DNA of 50,056 nt, taken from positions 1 to 50,056 of the forward strand of contig NZ_JAIQXU010000032.1 in the NCBI RefSeq assembly GCF_020166395.1, written 5' to 3'. The position numbers were made by a program, and so were the translations under genes. The notes below the pieces were generated by a model. It made no database searches. It was not told the DNA's origin and saw nothing but the letters and a program-made list of their open reading frames with translations. The stretch comes from Deinococcus betulae. Its GTDB lineage: Bacteria; Deinococcota; Deinococci; Deinococcales; Deinococcaceae. This document shows, in pieces, positions 8,771 through 21,037 of the stretch (positions are counted from its first letter, which is position 1; every line of letters starts with the position of its first letter).

Positions 8771-9070
8771 ATGTCGGCCAGAATTCGGGTATACGGCAAA
8801 GAAGCGGTATTTACGCAGGGCCAGTGGGACTGCGAGGACGAGAGCTTACAGGCGATGCTGCAGGCCCTGGCCGACCCGCGCGCCGTCACGGACGAGCAGG
8901 AGCGCGAACATGCCCTGTACGCCGCCGGACGACTAGGCGGCCTGATCGCCACCGCCTACGGCTGGGAAGCCGCTCCGCACCCCGAGGCCGAGATTCGCAT
9001 GGAAGATTTTGCGCCGGCCCGGAAACCTGAACGCGCCGGCTGGCTGGGATTTCTGAAGAAAAAGCGGTGA
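8771..9070 (+). CDS. Hypothetical protein, 99 aa
   Basis: I do not recognise a family. The start MSARIRVYGKEAVFTQGQW at 8771 follows GCAGGGGGAAC, a strong ribosome site, so I prefer it over the in-frame ATG at 8711. The protein is soluble, acidic in the middle (CEDESLQAML, DEQEREHA) and ends in a basic tail (FLKKKR). There is no signal peptide or membrane segment. It stands alone on the plus strand between plsY and the asd leader. Codon use is like its neighbours, so it is probably a resident gene. Confidence 0.7.
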   Translation: MSARIRVYGKEAVFTQGQWDCEDESLQAMLQALADPRAVTDEQEREHALYAAGRLGGLIATAYGWEAAPHPEAEIRMEDFAPARKPERAGWLGFLKKKR

Positions 9071-9245
9071 CCGCAAGGCAGCGGGATGCGGCGCCCTCTT
9101 CCGGCTGGGCGGCCATCAACAGCGGCCCCATCAGCCTCACTTGAGGTCCGACCCTCTGACAGAGAGCAGAGGGTTGCCGCACGCCTGCCCAGCGAATCTA
9201 CTGGCCTGCGTCCCGCCTCTTGCTGACAGCCTCCCCTGCCCCCGC

Positions 9246-9274
9246 TTGACCCCACCCCCCCAACCCCCTACCCT
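9246..9274 (+). promoter_or_regulatory. asd promoter, leaderless type
   Basis: A -35 TTGACC (9246-9251) and a -10 TACCCT (9269-9274) are separated by exactly 17 bases. The -10 ends 7 bases before the ATG of the leader peptide (9282), so transcription should start at or next to that ATG. This explains why the leader peptide has no ribosome binding site. Confidence 0.75.
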
Positions 9275-9281
9275 GAAGCGC

Positions 9282-9314
9282 ATGAACGCCCGCACGGTGA
9301 CCACGACCACGTAA
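9282..9314 (+). CDS. Threonine-rich leader peptide of asd
   Basis: A 10-codon ORF encodes MNARTVTTTT followed by TAA. Five of ten residues are threonine, four of them at codons 7-10. Threonine is an end product of the pathway served by Asd. It is followed at once by a set of competing hairpins and a T6 terminator. A short, regulatory-amino-acid-rich ORF at the very 5' end of the transcript is the hallmark of ribosome-mediated attenuation. The peptide itself need have no function. Confidence 0.8.
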   Translation: MNARTVTTTT

Positions 9315-9366
9315 GGGCGGTGTCTGTGAGGACGGCCGCCCTGCGAGACACGCGGGGCGGTTTTTT
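9287..9366 (+). terminator. Attenuator of asd with alternative hairpins
   Basis: Four segments can pair in the classic order. Segment 1 is CGCCC (9287-9291, inside the leader ORF), segment 2 AGGGCGG (9314-9320), segment 3 CCGCCCT (9336-9342), and segment 4 GGGCGG (9355-9360) followed by TTTTTT (9361-9366). The 3:4 stem with its T run is an intrinsic terminator, 2:3 is the antiterminator, and 1:2 would free 3 for termination. An additional GTGTCT (9320-9325) / AGACAC (9346-9351) pairing is possible. Pairing is deduced by eye without energy calculation. Confidence 0.75.
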
Positions 9367-9392
9367 GTAAAGAGTTGCCAGGAGGGGTGCGT

Positions 9393-10412
<1,020 letters not shown>

Positions 10413-10426
10413 CGCAGCCCATCCCC

Positions 10427-10468
10427 GAGGAAAGGAGGCCGCTCCCGTGCTGGCCTCCTTCCTCTTTT
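10427..10468 (+). terminator. asd terminator
   Basis: GAGGAAAGGAGGCC (10427-10440) pairs with GGCCTCCTTCCTC (10452-10464), leaving one bulged A, with an 11-base loop and a TTTT tail. It separates asd from the rhomboid gene. Confidence 0.85.
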
Positions 10469-10494
10469 CCCTGCGGCCTCTTTAGACTGGGGGC

Positions 10495-11118
10495 GTGCAT
10501 TCCTCTTCCCCCACGGCGCCGGCGCGCCGCACCTCACCGCTGCGCGCCGCCGCGCTGACGGGCACCCTGATTGCGGGCCTGTGGGTGCAGGAGGTCACCG
10601 ATCTGGTGGTGTTCGGCGGCGACCTTGACCAGTACGGCATCGTGCCGCGCGAGCCCGGGACCCTGGGGCACATCCTCAGTGCGCCCTTTTTGCATGCGGG
10701 CTTTGCTCACCTGCTGGGCAACACCGTGCCGCTGGCGGTGCTGGCCTTCATGAGCGCCCTGCGCGGCACGGCCCGTTTTCTGGCGGCGCTGGCGCTGATC
10801 GTGGTGGTGGGCGGCGCGCTGGTGTGGCTGCTGGGGCGCGGGAACAGCATTCACCTGGGCGCCAGCGAGCTGGTGTTCGGTCTGCTGGCCTACCTGCTGG
10901 GGGTGGGCTGGTGGGAGCGCACGCTGGGCGCCGTGCTGGTGGCCGCCTCTGCCTTCGTGCTGTACGGCGGCCTGCTGTGGGGCGTGTTGCCCTCGAATCC
11001 GGCGGTGTCCTGGGAAGCGCACCTGTTTGGCTTTGTCGCGGGCCTCCTGGCGGCGGCGCTGCTGCACGGGCGCCGGCCACCCCGTGCCGGTCAAAGGCCC
11101 TGGATGCCGCCGCGCTGA
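10495..11118 (+). CDS. Rhomboid-family intramembrane serine protease
   Basis: The 207-aa membrane protein has about six helices. Rhomboid hallmarks are present: [10 protein letters not shown] (His and Asn of the oxyanion region, about 65-74), GASE (nucleophile Ser in a G-x-S-x motif, about 122-125) and [12 protein letters not shown] (catalytic His, about 172). The family usually has GxSG; here the last position is Glu, which is odd but also occurs in variant members. It starts with GTG at 10495; a -10 TAGACT at 10483-10488 sits 6 bases before it, so the mRNA is probably leaderless. Its 3' end overlaps the convergent NUDIX gene by 28 bases. Confidence 0.85.
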   Translation: MHSSSPTAPARRTSPLRAAALTGTLIAGLWVQEVTDLVVFGGDLDQYGIVPREPGTLGHILSAPFLHAGFAHLLGNTVPLAVLAFMSALRGTARFLAALALIVVVGGALVWLLGRGNSIHLGASELVFGLLAYLLGVGWWERTLGAVLVAASAFVLYGGLLWGVLPSNPAVSWEAHLFGFVAGLLAAALLHGRRPPRAGQRPWMPPR

Positions 11119-11567
11119 AGGTCCGTGGCCACCTGCGCCACCAGCGCGGCCTGTTCCGGCCAGAACAGGGGCGGACAGGCGATGAGCGGGTGCCATTCCA
11201 GCAGAAACCCCGGTTCCAGCGGCGCCGCCGGCTCTGCTTCCAGGGTCACGCCCAGAAAGTAGCGCGTGACTTGCCACTTGGTTTTGACATAGTTCAGCCG
11301 CTCCAGGGTGCCCAGGTGCTTCACCAGCCGCACCGCCTGAAGCCCGGCCTCTTCACGCAGTTCGCGGTGCAGGGCGGCTTCGGGCGTTTCGCCGGCCTCC
11401 AGGCCACCCTTGGGCAGTTGCTGGTACGGCCCCAGCTCGACGACCACCGCCACCTGCCAGCCCGCCGCGTCTGGGCGCAGCACCACCGCGCCCACACTGG
11501 GGCGCTCGGGGACGCCAGGTGGCCGGCAGTAGTGGCCCGCATCAGGCGGCGGCAGGCGGGGGGTCAC
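11091..11567 (-). CDS. NUDIX hydrolase
   Basis: The 158-aa protein has a complete NUDIX box, [23 protein letters not shown] (about 54-76), which coordinates metal and hydrolyses nucleoside diphosphate-linked substrates. The N-terminal extension [18 protein letters not shown] precedes the fold. GTG at 11567 overlaps the stop of the VOC gene (GTGA), so the two are translationally coupled. The 3' end overlaps the rhomboid gene on the other strand. The substrate is unknown. Deinococci have many NUDIX paralogues; two more lie at 36369-37273. Confidence 0.9.
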   Translation of the reverse strand: MTPRLPPPDAGHYCRPPGVPERPSVGAVVLRPDAAGWQVAVVVELGPYQQLPKGGLEAGETPEAALHRELREEAGLQAVRLVKHLGTLERLNYVKTKWQVTRYFLGVTLEAEPAAPLEPGFLLEWHPLIACPPLFWPEQAALVAQVATDLQRGGIQGL

Positions 11568-12172
11568 AGTTCGACCAGACCCTGTGGTGTCTCCAGCACG
11601 GCGCGGAGTTCGGGCTGAGGCGCCTCATAGACCTCGACCTCGCCGCTGAACGTCAGGCGCGTCAGGGTGTCTCTTAGGGCGTCGGGGGTCGAGGTGCCCA
11701 GATGCAGGCTCAGAAGGCGCACCCCGGCGTCGGGCAGGCGGGTGGGGGGCGGCGGGGTCTGCCAGGCGATCAGGGACGGCTGCACACCGCCGCTGGGTAG
11801 GGACCCGTCTTCCGGCACAGTCAGCGTCCAGCGGTGCTCGCCGCGCGACAGGGCCAGCACCTCCGGCCCCGGCGGCAACGTGGCCACTGCCGCCACCCAA
11901 TGAATCAGGGCCGGGCCGTGCACGAGGCGAGCGCGCAGGTCCGGCGTGTCCAGCCCAAACCAGCGGGGACGGCCAGGCGACGGCGCGGCCGGATTGACCG
12001 CGATCACCTCCAGGTACGCCTGCGGCCCCAGCGACAGCAGGGCGTTGTGGGTGCCAAAGAGGTCATGCTCGCCGCCCGGCGCCAGGGAGACATGCAGCCG
12101 ACCTTCCAGCCACGCACGGCCCTCGTCCAGCGTGCGGGCTGCCACCACCAGATGATCCAGCGTTGCCGTCAT
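11564..12172 (-). CDS. VOC/glyoxalase-like domain protein
   Basis: The 202-aa protein begins [23 protein letters not shown], typical of the glyoxalase-like superfamily, and has [20 protein letters not shown] in the first beta-alpha-beta unit. A second half follows ([20 protein letters not shown]). The form with [14 protein letters not shown] is like the Glyoxalase_3 group. The enzymatic activity is not known. A -10 TATCCT (12179-12184) sits 6 bases before the ATG, implying a leaderless transcript that continues into the overlapping NUDIX gene. Confidence 0.82.
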   Translation of the reverse strand: MTATLDHLVVAARTLDEGRAWLEGRLHVSLAPGGEHDLFGTHNALLSLGPQAYLEVIAVNPAAPSPGRPRWFGLDTPDLRARLVHGPALIHWVAAVATLPPGPEVLALSRGEHRWTLTVPEDGSLPSGGVQPSLIAWQTPPPPTRLPDAGVRLLSLHLGTSTPDALRDTLTRLTFSGEVEVYEAPQPELRAVLETPQGLVEL

Positions 12173-12224
12173 GGCGCCAGGATAGAGGGAACCTGGCCCC
12201 AGGCAGACCAGGGACAGGCTTGCC

Positions 12225-13514
12225 TCAGGGGCGGCGCAGTTCGCCCTGCAACGTGGCGCCGCCCTTCATGATGAGGGTGCTCTGGTAGGCCGGACCCTGC
12301 GACGAACTGTAAAAGAAGCTTGTCCCCGTCAGGCTGCCCGTTTCGGCGGCGCCGTCCAGCAGGGTGACGGAGAAGAACAGGCCGGACGGCACCGGCGAAG
12401 TCTGGGCGAGCAGGACCCTCGAGCCCCGGAGGGTGCCCTGGACCGTCAGGGTCCGGCCGCCCACCGACGCGCTGCCGGTCAGGCTGGCAGTTTCCGAATT
12501 AAGACGGGTGGCCGTCACATTTAGCGTGACGGGCACCGACGGCTCGGCCGGGAGGTCATAGGCCGCGCTTCCCCAGGGGCGGAAGCTGTAGAGCTGCTGA
12601 TCGCTGCCAGCGCTCACGCCCTCAGGGGTCACGGTCAGGTTCATGGCGCTGCCCAGCGCCTGGGCTGCACTGGCTTCGCCGGTTTGCACGTTGATTTGCC
12701 CAGCTTCGCCGGCGCGCGTGACATAGACCACCGTGCGCCCGTCCGAGTACAGGTCCACCACCGGCGAGCAGGTGGCTGACGCCTTGAAGGTGCGCTGCAC
12801 CGCGCCGTTGGCTGCGCGCAGTTCGATGGTGCCGTCCGACCAGCCCTGCAGGTACGCCGAGCCACTTTGAGGGCCAAAGGCCGCACTTTCAATGCTGGTG
12901 GGCGCCAGATTGCTGGTCAGGGCGCAGGGGTTGCCGTGTCCACTGGCGCCGCCGCTGCTCAGGCCATCTTTGGCGCGCAGGGCGCGGCCTTCACTCAACC
13001 ACCACACGTCGTCGCTGCTGCGGTCGGTCAGGATTTTGCGCTCGTTGGACGTGGGCAGAGGCTTACCGTCGGCGGTGCCCACGCGGGCGTTGGCGGTGAA
13101 AGCGTCCGTTGAGGCCACCTCACCGTCCACGCTGAGGTGAGAACCCGGCACGTCGCGCGCCGCAGTCTGGACCAGCGTGCGGGGGTCATGCACGGTCAGT
13201 TTGCCGCCGCCCAGCACGTACAGCGCGCCGCTGGGACTGTAAGCGATGGCCTGGGCCTGGGGCCGCGCAGCGCGCGCCAGCACCCCCCCGGTGCGGGCGT
13301 CCAGCGCCACCACCTGACCCGCCGACGCCCGCAGGACATACACCACGCCCGCCCCAGCCCGCACGGACGACACCTGGCTGGGCACCACAAATTCCCCGGC
13401 CCAGCGGCCACTGAGAATCTTCGGGTCGGTCATCGGCACTTCGGGGGTCAAGGGTCTGGGGCAGGCGGTCAGCAGCAGGGTCAGACCAGCCAGGGCGGGA
13501 AGCAAGCGGCGCAT
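12225..13514 (-). CDS. Lipoprotein with WD40/PQQ-like propeller repeats
   Basis: The 429-aa product starts [18 protein letters not shown], a lipoprotein signal with lipobox L-T-A-C. Residues about 45-330 show repeated short beta units ([52 protein letters not shown]), suggesting a beta-propeller. A C-terminal domain (about 335-429) of beta strands includes [14 protein letters not shown] and [14 protein letters not shown]. The function is unknown. A leaderless -10 (TAGGGT, 13521-13526) lies 6 bases before the ATG. It is a single gene on the minus strand. Confidence 0.72.
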   Translation of the reverse strand: MRRLLPALAGLTLLLTACPRPLTPEVPMTDPKILSGRWAGEFVVPSQVSSVRAGAGVVYVLRASAGQVVALDARTGGVLARAARPQAQAIAYSPSGALYVLGGGKLTVHDPRTLVQTAARDVPGSHLSVDGEVASTDAFTANARVGTADGKPLPTSNERKILTDRSSDDVWWLSEGRALRAKDGLSSGGASGHGNPCALTSNLAPTSIESAAFGPQSGSAYLQGWSDGTIELRAANGAVQRTFKASATCSPVVDLYSDGRTVVYVTRAGEAGQINVQTGEASAAQALGSAMNLTVTPEGVSAGSDQQLYSFRPWGSAAYDLPAEPSVPVTLNVTATRLNSETASLTGSASVGGRTLTVQGTLRGSRVLLAQTSPVPSGLFFSVTLLDGAAETGSLTGTSFFYSSSQGPAYQSTLIMKGGATLQGELRRP

Positions 13515-13564
13515 GGCCCCACCCTAGCGCGACATGAGAAGCCTGTGGGAAAGATTTGACCGCC

Positions 13565-14830
<1,266 letters not shown>

Positions 14831-14877
14831 GGGCGCAGGCTACAGGGCGGCGGGGGCCGGGCGCGAGTGCCGCGCCC

Positions 14878-15686
<809 letters not shown>

Positions 15687-15690
<4 letters not shown>

Positions 15691-16340
15691 CGGGTCTCCA
15701 GAACGTGCTGGACATCGGCGCGCACCCGGTCCAGTTGCGGCAGCTGGGTGTAGTCCCACAGCACACGCAGGTGGCCCTGGGCGTCTATCAGGTAGGTGGC
15801 GGTCGTGTGGTTGATTTGGTAGGCCGCGCCCTTCACCTCGGCCCGCTGATAGGCCACGCCGTAGGCGCGCGCCAGCTGGCCCAGCGCCGGCTCGGGCACC
15901 CGCACACCTCGTCCGGCCCCGAAATAGCGGACGTAGTCGTTCAGGTCTTGCGGGGTGTCGCGTGCCGGGTCCACGCTGACCAGCACGATGTCAAAGCGCT
16001 TCTGGTCTTCGGGTGGCAGAGCGGCGCGCACCTTACTGAGATAGGACAGGGTCAGTGGGCAGATGTTGGGGCAGTGGGTGAACCCGAAAAACAGCGCGGT
16101 GACGCGCCCCTGCCCCGGCGTGAAGGTGTACCGCTGGCCGCCGGCCACCTCGCCCTGAAATCCAGTCGCGGCCGTGGCCGCCGGATAGGCCATGCCGTAA
16201 AACGGGTGCGGACTTTTCAGGCGGGCCACCCCCCACGCCCCCAGCAGCAGCAGCGTGACCGCCACCACCGCCAGCAGCGCCGACACGTACCAGGGCCGCG
16301 CAGCCGGGGGGGCCGCCTGGGCCGGCAGAGGCGCGGTCAT
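15687..16340 (-). CDS. SCO1/SenC-type copper chaperone for cytochrome oxidase
   Basis: The 217-aa protein has an N-terminal membrane anchor (WYVSALLAVVAVTLLLLGAWGV, about 17-38) and a thioredoxin-like domain outside the membrane. The copper ligands are the CPNIC motif (C-x3-C, about 90-94) and the later His in INHTTATYLID (about 180). DPARDTPQDL is also characteristic. Sco proteins deliver copper to, or reduce, the CuA site of oxidase subunit II. Its ATG overlaps the stop of the PCuAC gene by one base (TGATG) and its own stop overlaps ctaG, so the three are tightly coupled. Confidence 0.93.
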
Positions 16341-16831
16341 CAGGGCTTGACCACGGGGGCGTCAAACGTATGGGTGCCGCCCGCGTCATCGGTGAGGGTC
16401 AGGGTCAGGGTCTGGCCTTCTTGCAGGGGCGCGCGCAGGCCCATCAGCATCAGGTGATCGCCGGTGTCGCTCAGGGTCAGGTCGCCGCCTGCGGGCACCG
16501 TCAGGGCCGGGGTGTCCTGCATGCCGGTCAGGCCAGCGGGGTCAGTCTGGGTCACCATCAGCATGCCGTGGCTGGCCGCGTCGGTCTGCACGCCGACCAG
16601 GCGCAGGGGCGCGGGGCCGGCGTTGTGCAGCGTGCCAAACACACTCGTGTCCCCCACGCTGGGAGGCACCGCCACCACGCGGGCGTCGTGAACACTGAGA
16701 ACGCTGCTGGGCGTGCCCGCCTCATTCTGACTGTGGCCGGTGTGACCCGCCGGGTGGCCTGCCGTCTGGGGGGCCGGCCGGCAGGCCACCAGCGCCAGCA
16801 GCGCCGCGCCAAGCAACATCGAACGGGTCAT
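16340..16831 (-). CDS. Copper chaperone PCuAC-family lipoprotein
   Basis: The product is 163 aa from ATG 16831, preceded by AAGGAGGT. The N-terminus MTRSMLLGAALLALVAC carries a lipobox (L-V-A-C). A His-rich spacer (HPAGHTGHS) precedes the PCuAC fold. The H-x-M ... M ... H-x-M copper motif is visible as SHGMLMVTQ, LTGMQDTP and GDHLMLMGL. PCuAC delivers Cu(I) to the CuA centre together with Sco, which is encoded immediately downstream. The short 12-residue upstream extension of the frame is not needed. Confidence 0.9.
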   Translation of the reverse strand: MTRSMLLGAALLALVACRPAPQTAGHPAGHTGHSQNEAGTPSSVLSVHDARVVAVPPSVGDTSVFGTLHNAGPAPLRLVGVQTDAASHGMLMVTQTDPAGLTGMQDTPALTVPAGGDLTLSDTGDHLMLMGLRAPLQEGQTLTLTLTDDAGGTHTFDAPVVKP

Positions 16832-17035
16832 ATACGCGGACCTCCTTCTGGGGTCTTCTTCACCCACCAGGGCAGAGGCAGTCTAGTCCGGCCGGCCCGG
16901 CCGCTTTGTCCCCAGCAGCGGCAGGTGACGGCCTGGGCTACGTTGCCGTCCATGCCAAAGGAGCGAACAGGCCGAAAAGCCGCGCCAGAGCTGCTTTCAA
17001 CTCGTTCTGCCGGCCCCCTGCTCACCCGAATCCTA

Positions 17036-17064
17036 TGGAACCCTTTCCACGCAGCGGGTATGCT
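17036..17064 (+). promoter_or_regulatory. lacI promoter with LacI-type operator
   Basis: The inverted repeat TGGAACCCTTTCCA (17036-17049) lies 17 bases before a -10 TATGCT (17059-17064), so it covers the -35 position. LacI/CcpA-family proteins bind such TGGAA-N4-TTCCA sites, so autoregulation is likely. A copy differing in one central base is inside the amylase gene at 24792-24805. Confidence 0.65.
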
Positions 17065-17076
17065 GGGGGGCAAATC

Positions 17077-18078
17077 ATGCGCAAACCCACCATTCAGGAT
17101 GTTGCCCGGCAGGCCGGGGTTGGCGTCGGCACCGTGTCACGGGTGCTGAACAACCACGTGGCCGTCAAGGGGGCCACGCGAGAAACCGTTCTCAAGGCCA
17201 TTGCCGACCTTGATTACACGCCCAACCCCCACGCCCGCCGCATCGCAGGGGGCAAAAGCTACACGATCAGCGTGCTGCTGCCGGTGCTGACCACCGAATT
17301 CTATGTGCGGCTGCTGGACGGCCTGGAAACCGCCTTTCAGGAAGCGCGTTATGACGTGGCGATTTTTCCGCTGCTGGACCGCTCGCGGCTGGAACGCTAC
17401 CTGGGGTCGCACACCCTGGCCTATCAGGCCGACGGGCTGGTCATGGCGACCTACAACCTCACCAAGATGTTTCATGAGCGCCGCCTGCGCACCCAACAGC
17501 CCACGGTGCTGGTGGACGCCTACGCCGACAGCGTGGATTCCTCGTTCATGGACAATGTGGCGGGCGGGCGCATGGCGGGCGAGTATGCCGTGACGCTGCC
17601 CGGCGCGCTGTACGCCGTGTGGGTGGAGACCGAACTGGACCAGCTGTTTACCACCCGCGTCTTCGAGGACCGCCGCAACGGCTTTCTGGGCGCGCTGCAA
17701 GCCGCTGGACGCGCGGTGGCCGCCGAATACACCTCCAGTTTCGATTCGCTGACGGCGCGCAACACCGCCTGCACGGTGCTGGATCAGGCGCAGGCGGCGG
17801 GGCTGCCCTGCACCGTGTTCGCCTCAGCTGACATGCTGGCGGGCGCCCTGCTGGACGAGGTGCGGCTGCGCGGCCTTCAGATAGGCACAGACGTGCGCGT
17901 GATCGGCTTTGACGACCAGCCCTGGGCCGAGAGCCGGGGCCTGACCACCCTGCACCAACCCGTCGAGAGCATGGGCTACGAGGCCGCCCAGCTGCTGCTG
18001 ACGCGCCTGAACGGCTACAAGGGGCCGGCCCGCGCCCGCCGCTTCGAGCCGCGCCTGGTCGTGCGCGGCAGCGCGTGA
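17077..18078 (+). CDS. LacI-family transcriptional regulator
   Basis: The 333-aa protein starts MRKPTIQDVARQAGVGVGTVSRVLNN, a textbook LacI helix-turn-helix, followed by the hinge helix (NPHARRIAGG) and a periplasmic-binding-protein-like effector domain (SYTISVLLPVLTTEFYVRLLDGLE through VIGFDDQPWAESRGLTTLHQP). The effector is probably a sugar. The operator at its own promoter recurs at the alpha-amylase gene, pointing to starch/maltodextrin control (inference). ATG at 17077 is chosen by homology; the frame is open further upstream. Its stop overlaps the GTG start of the dinB-like pseudogene. Confidence 0.92.
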   Translation: MRKPTIQDVARQAGVGVGTVSRVLNNHVAVKGATRETVLKAIADLDYTPNPHARRIAGGKSYTISVLLPVLTTEFYVRLLDGLETAFQEARYDVAIFPLLDRSRLERYLGSHTLAYQADGLVMATYNLTKMFHERRLRTQQPTVLVDAYADSVDSSFMDNVAGGRMAGEYAVTLPGALYAVWVETELDQLFTTRVFEDRRNGFLGALQAAGRAVAAEYTSSFDSLTARNTACTVLDQAQAAGLPCTVFASADMLAGALLDEVRLRGLQIGTDVRVIGFDDQPWAESRGLTTLHQPVESMGYEAAQLLLTRLNGYKGPARARRFEPRLVVRGSA

Positions 18079-18715
18079 ATCTGCTGGACCGCCTGCTGGG
18101 GCACGACGCCTGGACCACCTGGACGCTGCTCAGCCGGAGCCGAGACCTGACTGATACGGATTCCGCTTAATTGCAGCACAGCCGGAAAGGCACCGCCTGA
18201 GCTTCCACATCGCGAAATCCGTATATTTTCCTTCTCGCTCCGCTCGGATTTCATCGAGCAGAATGCTCGATTCAATCGGAATCCTTATGAGGCGCAGCTG
18301 GACCAGCCGCATGACCTGGGCTGGCGCACGGTGCGGCACATCACCGAGAATATGGAGACCTGGACGAATCTGATGACCGGCCGCGTGGCCTCCGGCTGAC
18401 GGCGATTCGCTCGACGATCTGGACCGTCGCCTGCGTGTGGTCGCCCCGCGCCTGGCCGCACTGGCGCGGCAGGTCGAGGCAGAGGGGCGGCTGGACGACA
18501 CCTGGCTGGACGTGCTGGACTGCCCACCCCGGCCAAAGACCTATGGCGGCGCCATTGCCCACGTCCTGACCCACTCCATGCATCACCGCGCGCAACTGAT
18601 TCAGATGCTGAGGGCGCTGGGGCTGCCCGGCGTGCCTGAAGGCGACCTGCTGGGCTGGGAAATGCGGGGGGCGCCGGCCCTCCCGCTCCCTGACCCTCCG
18701 AGCAGTCAGCCCTGA
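18075..18715 (+). pseudogene. DinB-like protein gene, broken by a MITE
   Basis: GTG at 18075 overlaps the lacI stop (GTGA). The N-terminal part reads MNLLDRLLGHDAWTTWTLLS, including the first metal-ligand His region of DinB/YfiT-type four-helix proteins, and runs to about 18154. A 129-bp MITE follows. Reading then resumes at about 18289 with QLDQPHDLGWRTVRHITENMETW. A further frame change near 18390-18400 leads to the C-terminal part (DGDSLDDLDRRLR, then HVLTHSMHHRAQLIQMLR with the H-x3-H metal motif) ending at 18715. Two lesions make it a pseudogene. The family includes thiol-dependent metalloenzymes. Confidence 0.82.
18157..18285. mobile_element. MITE, 129 bp, inserted in the dinB-like gene
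   Basis: The terminal inverted repeats are ATACGGATTCCGCTTAATT at the left and ATAAGGATTCCGATTGAAT at the right (reverse strand), with TA at both borders (18155-18156, 18286-18287). An internal outward-facing copy of the same end (CGAAATCCGTAT, 18213-18224) suggests a compound structure. It encodes nothing. The ends resemble those of the IS630-type element at 48883-49990 (ACGGCTTCCGATTAAATCCG). Confidence 0.82.
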
Positions 18716-18729
18716 ACGGTCTGGCCCAC

Positions 18730-19125
18730 CTACACCCGCGCCCGGAGCCCCAGCAGCAGCCCGCCCGTAAAGGCGCCTGCGAACGGCAGATTGGCGGTCA
18801 GCACACGCATCAGCCAGGCGCCGCCCTGTTCCTGCCCCTGCCGCAGCCACGGCTCGGTTAGGGCCTGAACGCGCAGCCAGTTCACGCTGATCAGGTCAAA
18901 GTAGGCCAGCAGTTGCAACACCAGAACCAGCGTACCCAGCACAATCAGCGCGGCCCGGCCAATGTGGCGCAGCGCCACGCCGGTGGCAAAGCCCAGCAGC
19001 GCCCCCACGCTCAGGTCGGGCAGCAGGGGGCGCAGGGCGTCGGCCAGGGTCGCCTCTGGCGGGGGGGCGGCAACCAACGTCTGGACAGTCCGGGTCAAGC
19101 TCAAAGTGGGCGCATGGTAGAGCAT
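18730..19125 (-). CDS. FUN14 family membrane protein
   Basis: The 131-aa protein has helices at about 37-55 (LSVGALLGFATGVALRHIG), 57-73 (AALIVLGTLVLVLQLLAYF) and a C-terminal one (LPFAGAFTGGLLLGLR). GFATGVALRHIGR and the final G-F/A-GG-LLLG-x-R pattern are characteristic of FUN14 proteins, found widely in bacteria, archaea and mitochondria. The prokaryotic role is unclear. It is divergent from the sigma-factor gene, whose start lies 41 bases away, so the promoters overlap or the starts differ slightly from those given. Confidence 0.8.
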   Translation of the reverse strand: MLYHAPTLSLTRTVQTLVAAPPPEATLADALRPLLPDLSVGALLGFATGVALRHIGRAALIVLGTLVLVLQLLAYFDLISVNWLRVQALTEPWLRQGQEQGGAWLMRVLTANLPFAGAFTGGLLLGLRARV

Positions 19126-19165
19126 GGGCCGCCGGGTTGGCGTGCGGGGACGGCAGAGGGGCGCT

Positions 19166-19771
<606 letters not shown>

Positions 19772-20044
19772 GAGCAGTCCTCAGCGCGGTTGAGGGGAGA
19801 AATCCTCAACCCCTCTGCTGACGAGTGGCGGCCGAAGACAGGGAGGGGAAGTGAAATTCAGGGATGGGCCGTACTCCCCAGGGTGCAAGTGGCTGCCGCT
19901 GTGATATCGGTCCTTCACACTATCCGCAGCGGATAGGCACCTTCAGCAACACCACTTCGCCCGCCACCTGGAGATAGAGCGCCGCTTGATAAGCCGACGT
20001 GCCTCAGCGCCGCCGAGTTTCAGCGCTGGGGTCTGTCCAGCGCT
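19772..20044. other. Intergenic with small inverted repeats
   Basis: GGTTGAGGGG / CCTCAACC just after the sigma gene (about 19788-19822) could form a weak hairpin terminator for it. CTATCCGC-A-GCGGATAG (19920-19936) is a perfect 8-bp inverted repeat of unknown role. I see no gene. Confidence 0.45.
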
Positions 20045-21037
20045 CTACAGCCGGACAAACACCTGGGTCCAGTAGCGGGTGTAGGTGGTGCCGGGCCGGT
20101 TGACATAACTCAGGCCAATCAGGGTGAAGTCGCCCATGATGTTGCGGCAGTGCCCTGGACTTTTCAGCCAGCCCTGCACCACCTCGGCCGGAGTCTGCTG
20201 ACCGGCGGCGATGTTCTCGGCCACCGTGGTGGGGGTCAGGCCAGCTGCCTGAACCCGGCGCAGGGGCGTACTGCCGTCAAAGCCACTGGTATGGTCAAAG
20301 TAGCTGTACAGCGACATGCCCGCCGACTGGGCCTGAGCCGCCACCGTTAGGGTGGGGTCCAGTTTCAGGGGCGGCAGGGCGGGGCCGCCAGGGCGCTGCG
20401 ACGCGCAGTTCCAGCCCTGGGCGCGCGCCTGGTTGGTCAGGCGCAGCACCTCAGCGTCGTAAGGGGCGCTGGTGGTCCAGGGGGCCACGGTGATGTTCAG
20501 GCGGTGCTCGGCCGTGCGGCCATCGCTGGTGGCAGCGCGCACCGTGGCGGCGTAGGTGCCGTTGGGCAGCCGGTTCGCCGCCGTGCCTACCTCACGGCCA
20601 CCCAGCAGCAGGGTCGGGCGGGCCGGCGTATACAGCACGCTGCCCTCGGCACTCAGGCGCACCTCGCCGGGGGTGGGTTGCAGCACGGTCAGGGCGGCGC
20701 GCTCAGGGCCGGCGCTGAGCACCGGCAGGCTGGCCTCGGCGCGGCTGACCACGCGGCCCTGGGCGTCCAGCAAAGCCGCTTGAAGGCGGTAGGTGCCAGG
20801 CCGGTAATAGATGTGGTCGGCGGCCGGACCACTGGCGACTGCACCGTCCCCGAAGGTCCACTGCACGGTGTAGCCGGCAGGCGCTGACGCCTGAAAGGTT
20901 ACCCGCAGCGGCGCCTGACGCTCGGCGCTGGCGCTATAACCAATGCGGAAGAACCCATCCTGGGCGTGGCCAGAGTCCAGGGCAGCCGAGCCGCCCAGCA
21001 GAGCCAGAGTAGACAGCAGGCGGCGGGCAGAGGTCAC
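20045..21037 (-). CDS. Secreted CAP/SCP-domain protein with PKD-like domain
   Basis: The 330-aa product starts with a signal peptide (MTSARRLLSTLALLGGSAALDSGHAQ). A PKD-like beta domain follows at about 40-110 (VTFQASAPAGYTVQWTFGDGAVASG, HIYYRPGTYRLQAAL), then a beta-rich linker. The C-terminal CAP domain (about 195-330) has AYDAEV-type start YDAEVLRLTNQARAQG, FDHTSGFDGSTPLRRV, TTVAENIAAGQQTPAEVVQGWLKSPGHCRNIMG and IGLSYV, including the conserved His and Glu residues. Bacterial CAP proteins are common in sporulators and Deinococci; the function is unproven. A -10 TACCCT (21044-21049) lies six bases before the GTG start. Confidence 0.87.
   Translation of the reverse strand: MTSARRLLSTLALLGGSAALDSGHAQDGFFRIGYSASAERQAPLRVTFQASAPAGYTVQWTFGDGAVASGPAADHIYYRPGTYRLQAALLDAQGRVVSRAEASLPVLSAGPERAALTVLQPTPGEVRLSAEGSVLYTPARPTLLLGGREVGTAANRLPNGTYAATVRAATSDGRTAEHRLNITVAPWTTSAPYDAEVLRLTNQARAQGWNCASQRPGGPALPPLKLDPTLTVAAQAQSAGMSLYSYFDHTSGFDGSTPLRRVQAAGLTPTTVAENIAAGQQTPAEVVQGWLKSPGHCRNIMGDFTLIGLSYVNRPGTTYTRYWTQVFVRL

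Noticed and set aside
9071..9392. Lysine riboswitch upstream of asd
   Set aside because: I see none of the lysine riboswitch's multi-stem core; the Thr-rich leader ORF and terminator explain the region better.
18437..18715. Independent 92-aa gene
   Set aside because: It is the C-terminal part of the broken dinB-like gene, not a separate gene.
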